From: Pseudomonadota bacterium
GTDB taxonomy: Bacteria; Myxococcota; Myxococcia; Myxococcales; Myxococcaceae
DNA length: 7,957 nucleotides
Reading direction: 5' to 3'
NCBI GenBank assembly: GCA_023424585.1
Contig: JAFADT010000080.1
Span: 1-7,957, forward strand
Part shown: positions 5,285-7,957 of the stretch, piece by piece
Numbering within the stretch: position 1 is the stretch's first letter
Layout: each line of letters starts with the position of its first letter
Program-made: the position numbers and the translations under genes
Notes under the pieces: generated by a model
What the model was told of the DNA's origin: nothing
Seen by the model: only the letters and a program-made list of their open reading frames with translations
The model's database searches: none

Positions 5285-6484
5285 ATGGTGTCCTCCGACA
5301 GGGCCGCGCCGGGCCGGCTCCGGCGCATCGCCGTGGCCTCCGTCACGGGGCTCGCCGTGCTGGCCGCGGCCGGCATGCTGGGAGCGGAGGTGTGGTTCCA
5401 GCGGCAGTTCGAGGCCCCGCTGCGCCGCCATCAGGAGGCGCTCACCGCGAGCGTGGACGCGTACTGCGCGGAGGAGGCCGCGCTGGAGGCCGACCCCTGG
5501 TTCCACGAAGGCCGGACGGAGGGGGACGCGGGCCTCCTGCTCAACGCCTGGCTGCCCTGGTCGCGCGACCTGAAGCGGCCGCCCCCGGTGGGCTCGCCGC
5601 TGGCGTTGCCGGAGGCGCTGCGCGAGGAGGCGCTGGACCTGCGACAGGGCCGGTGGCTCACCGCGAACATCGATGTGTCCCGCCTGGACTTCGACTGGAT
5701 GGTCCGGCTGCTGGCGTACGACCGGTGGGACCTGTTCAACGGCGGCCCCCTGAGCGCCGCAGGCCGCGTCCACTGGACCGCCGGCGAGGTCCCGGACCTC
5801 TTCCTCCTCCAGCGCTGGGCGAAGTTCCGCATGCTCCACGGGCTCAAGACGGGCCACCCGCTGGAGGCCGCGCAGCAGGTGCGCCACCTGGCGTGGCTGA
5901 GCCTGCGCACGGACTCGCTCGCGGGCGGCTCGCTCGCGGTCAACCTGCTCGACATCGAGCGGCTGGCGCACGACGCCATGGCCTCGCCGCCCGCGGACTG
6001 GGCGCCCATGCCCGCCGAGCAGACGGCCCGGATGAACGCCCTGCTCCTCGCGGGCCCGCAGCTCGGGGGGCTCGCCGCGCCCCCGGACGTGGCGCGGAAG
6101 GCCCGCCGCTGCGCGACCGGGCCTGACCGGTGCATCGCCCTGACGGAGGCCGCCTTCCACGCGCGGCTCCTGGAGGACTTCGCGGCCCCCTCCCTGGACG
6201 CGGCCATCGCCGCGCTGGACCAAGACCTGGCGGAGGCCGGCTGCCCCACGCTCGCCGCGCACGAGGTCCGCACTCGGGGCGTAACGTTGGAGGACCCCGC
6301 ATCTGGCATGTCCCAGGGGGCCTCCGCCGTGGCATGGATCCCCTGGGCCCCCGGACGCTGGCTTCGCTCACGCATCGCCCGGAGCGTCCTCGCCAGCACC
6401 CTGGGTGAGCTTCCCGCGCTGCATGGAGACACATCAAAACAACCTGCTCCCCTCCATGGCCAGGCAGGCACTCCAACCCCCTGA
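5285..6484 (+). CDS. hypothetical membrane-anchored protein
   Basis: A 399-aa protein that I do not recognise. The N-terminus has basic residues (R11, R13, R14) followed by one hydrophobic segment at about 15-34, giving a type II membrane anchor or uncleaved signal and placing the rest outside the cytoplasm. There is no lipobox cysteine. The body is mostly helical in appearance, rich in Ala/Leu/Trp, with four cysteines (C61, C276, C283, C320). C276 and C283 lie in RRCATGPDRCIALTE, compatible with disulphides in an exported domain. The last 20 or so residues are Gln/Thr/Pro rich and use less GC-biased codons, so they look unconserved. I chose ATG 5285 over in-frame ATG 5177 because it puts the anchor at the N-terminus and has a -10/AGGA element at the right distance. 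Strong G/C third-position bias supports it as real. It stands alone, divergent from the receiver gene. Confidence 0.8.
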   Translation: MVSSDRAAPGRLRRIAVASVTGLAVLAAAGMLGAEVWFQRQFEAPLRRHQEALTASVDAYCAEEAALEADPWFHEGRTEGDAGLLLNAWLPWSRDLKRPPPVGSPLALPEALREEALDLRQGRWLTANIDVSRLDFDWMVRLLAYDRWDLFNGGPLSAAGRVHWTAGEVPDLFLLQRWAKFRMLHGLKTGHPLEAAQQVRHLAWLSLRTDSLAGGSLAVNLLDIERLAHDAMASPPADWAPMPAEQTARMNALLLAGPQLGGLAAPPDVARKARRCATGPDRCIALTEAAFHARLLEDFAAPSLDAAIAALDQDLAEAGCPTLAAHEVRTRGVTLEDPASGMSQGASAVAWIPWAPGRWLRSRIARSVLASTLGELPALHGDTSKQPAPLHGQAGTPTP

Positions 6485-6529
6485 ATCGCCGTCCCGGGAG
6501 CACCGGGAAAGGCCCTGCGCCCGCCCACC

Positions 6530-6547
6530 TCCACGGTTTTCCGTGGA
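6530..6547 (+). repeat. 7-bp hairpin upstream of the PAS kinase
   Basis: TCCACGG (6530-6536), a TTTT loop and CCGTGGA (6541-6547) form a perfect inverted repeat in the 117-base gap 6485-6601. Its centre is about 49 bases before the predicted transcription start of the next gene, a common operator or activator position. Alternatively it is a weak terminator for the preceding gene, though no T tract follows. Confidence 0.5.
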
Positions 6548-6575
6548 TGACATGGAACTGGCGCCTCGACTGACC

Positions 6576-6581
6576 TACAGT
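6576..6581 (+). promoter_or_regulatory. possible -10 element of the PAS kinase gene
   Basis: TACAGT fits TAnnnT and would start transcription near 6588, just upstream of the ribosome site at 6590. A weak TGGAAC at 6553-6558 lies 17 bases upstream and is the only -35 candidate. Confidence 0.4.
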
Positions 6582-6589
6582 TCTTGAAC

Positions 6590-6594
6590 GGAGG
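6590..6594 (+). promoter_or_regulatory. Shine-Dalgarno supporting a TTG start
   Basis: GGAGG (within GGAGGGGG) lies 7 bases before TTG 6602. The reading frame has a stop at 6548-6550 and no ATG or GTG between it and 6602, so this site decides the rare TTG initiation. Confidence 0.7.
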
Positions 6595-6601
6595 GGGACG
6601 T

Positions 6602-7957
6602 TTGCCCGAACTGCCACCCAGCGCGTATCCGGCCTTGTTCGAGCACACGCGAGACGGCGTGCTCGTCCTGGACCCGACCCTGCGGGTCGTGGCCGTGAAC
6701 CGCGCCGCGGAGGCGCTGCTGGGGCCGCGCGACCTGCTGGTGGGGCAGCCCGTGGACCGCGTGCTGCCGGGCTGGACGCCCCCCCAGGTCTCCTCGCCGC
6801 ATGACGCCTCCCCGGAGATGGAGGTCCCGCTGGGCCCCGTGCGCCCGGTGCGGGTGCAGGCGGTGCCGCAGGACGGCGGCTGGATGCTGCTCCTGCGGGG
6901 CCTGGACGCCGCGCAGGCGGCCGAGTCCATCCTCCGGCAGCAGAAGGAGTTCTTCGAGGCGGTGGTGCGCCACAGCCCGGTGGCCATCGTCACCATCAGC
7001 CGCGACTTCGAGGTGCTCAGCTGGAACCCGGCCGCGGAGCGCCTCTTCGGCTACACGCCGCAGGAGGCGCTGGGGCGCAACATCCTCAAGCTGGTGGCCA
7101 ACGCGGACACCATCCGTCCCGAGGCCGAGGAGACGTCGCGCGAGGTGCTGAGCAAGGACCGCGTGCACGTCGTGACGAGGCGCGTGCGCAAGGACGGCAC
7201 GGTGGTGGACGTGGAGCTGCGCGCGCTGCCGGTGACGGTGGCGGGCCAGTCCATGGGCTTCATCGCCATCTACCACGACGTCACCGACCTCCAGCGGGCG
7301 CGCCAGGCCGCCGAGGACGCCAACCAGGCCAAGAGCCTGTTCCTGGCCACCATAAGCCATGAGATCCGCACGCCGATGAACGCCATCATCGGCATGGCGG
7401 GGCTGCTCATGGACACGGCGCTCACGCCCGAGCAGCGCGACTTCGCGTCCACCATCCGCCAGAGCGGGGACGCGCTGCTGGGGCTGCTCAACGACATGCT
7501 GGACTTCTCCAAGATCGAAGCCGGCCGGGTCGAGCTGGAGCAGCAGCCCTTCAACCTGCGCCAGTGCGTGGAGTCCGTGCTGGACCTGCTCGCCATGCGC
7601 GCGAGCGAGAAGTCCCTGGACCTGGGCTACCACGTCACGGACGAGACGCCCGTCAGCGTGGTGGGCGACGGCGCGCGCCTGCGGCAGGTGCTGCTCAACC
7701 TGGTGGGCAACGCGGTGAAGTTCACCGAGCGCGGCGGGGTGTCCATCTCCGTGGACACGCCGCGCCAGCCGCTCGCGCCGGGCGGCCTCTTCGAGCTGCA
7801 CTTCGCGGTGCAGGACACCGGCCTGGGCATCACCGAGGCCGCGCGCGCCGGCCTCTTCCAGCCCTTCAACCAGCTGGATGAATCCGTGTCGCGCCGCTAC
7901 GGCGGCACGGGGCTGGGGCTGGCCATCAGCAAGCGGCTGGTGGAGGCCATGGGCGGG
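6602..7957 (+). CDS. PAS-PAS sensor histidine kinase, partial at right edge
   Basis: Open to the window end; 452 residues are visible. There is no membrane segment, so it is probably a cytoplasmic sensor. The first PAS-like domain covers about 8-97 (ALFEHTRDGVLVLDPTLRVV). The second spans about 117-232, with FEAVVRHSPVAIVTISRDFE, WNPAAERLFGYTPQEALG, RKDGTVVDVELR and a closing YHDVTDLQRA. A short helical linker leads to HisKA with H253 in ATISHEIRTPMNAIIGM, here with the normal Glu after His. The HATPase domain shows NLVGNAVKFT (N370), G1 DTGLGI (D405) and YGGTGLGLAISKRL (433-446). The segment FQPFNQLDESVSRRYGGTGLGL is typical of hybrid kinases, so a C-terminal receiver may lie beyond the edge. 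The start is TTG 6602, supported by GGAGG 7 bases upstream. The signal sensed and the partner are unknown. Confidence 0.95.
   Translation, partial: MPELPPSAYPALFEHTRDGVLVLDPTLRVVAVNRAAEALLGPRDLLVGQPVDRVLPGWTPPQVSSPHDASPEMEVPLGPVRPVRVQAVPQDGGWMLLLRGLDAAQAAESILRQQKEFFEAVVRHSPVAIVTISRDFEVLSWNPAAERLFGYTPQEALGRNILKLVANADTIRPEAEETSREVLSKDRVHVVTRRVRKDGTVVDVELRALPVTVAGQSMGFIAIYHDVTDLQRARQAAEDANQAKSLFLATISHEIRTPMNAIIGMAGLLMDTALTPEQRDFASTIRQSGDALLGLLNDMLDFSKIEAGRVELEQQPFNLRQCVESVLDLLAMRASEKSLDLGYHVTDETPVSVVGDGARLRQVLLNLVGNAVKFTERGGVSISVDTPRQPLAPGGLFELHFAVQDTGLGITEAARAGLFQPFNQLDESVSRRYGGTGLGLAISKRLVEAMGG

Noticed and set aside
5431..6996. 521-aa minus-strand reading frame
   Set aside because: Antisense to the anchored-protein gene and the kinase start; Arg/Ser/Pro-rich shadow without motifs.
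1..7957. tRNA, rRNA, CRISPR, insertion sequence, integrase or toxin-antitoxin
   Set aside because: I saw no cloverleaf-like segment, regular repeat-spacer pattern, transposase motif or small paired genes on either strand.

Overview
The window reads as a chromosomal segment of a very GC-rich bacterium, most likely a myxobacterium of the Myxococcus/Corallococcus/Archangium group. The evidence is the overwhelming G/C at codon third positions, the density of sensory-kinase genes, and above all a gene of the TIGR02265 (DUF2378) family, which as far as I know is essentially confined to Myxococcales. There is no tRNA, rRNA, CRISPR array, transposase or phage gene, and no obvious boundary in base composition.

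Layout: (1) 93-1547 (+) is a membrane-bound histidine kinase with a histidine-rich multi-pass N-terminus and an unusual H-box (His-Val instead of His-Glu/Asp). (2) 1614-2285 (+) is a TIGR02265-family protein, close behind the kinase. (3) 2286-2472 is a GC-rich gap full of inverted repeats, followed by a dGTPase-type HD-domain dNTP triphosphohydrolase at 2473-3924 (+). (4) A 77-base gap with two strong inverted repeats leads into an SRAP/YedK (HMCES-like) abasic-site shield protein at 4002-4676 (+), which looks leaderless. (5) A single-domain response regulator lies at 4687-5082 (-), tail to tail with the SRAP gene. (6) A divergent gap of about 200 bases precedes an unrecognised membrane-anchored, probably extracytoplasmic protein at 5285-6484 (+). 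(7) The last gene is a PAS-PAS-HisKA-HATPase sensor kinase that starts at a TTG at 6602 and runs off the right edge.

Functionally the window mixes two themes. One is signal transduction: two kinases, one stand-alone receiver and a myxobacterial TIGR02265 protein. The other is nucleotide and genome maintenance: dNTP hydrolysis next to abasic-site protection. The spacing suggests the first kinase and the TIGR02265 gene may share a transcript. The dGTPase and SRAP genes are separated by a terminator-like hairpin and probably have separate promoters. The receiver gene has no adjacent kinase in its own orientation, so its partner cannot be read from the window.

I did not find a convincing wholly new multi-gene system. 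The most worthwhile leads are the H-box substitution and His-rich membrane module of the first kinase, its pairing with a TIGR02265 protein, the unrecognised four-cysteine anchored protein, and the apparently leaderless starts with identically spaced -10-like elements.
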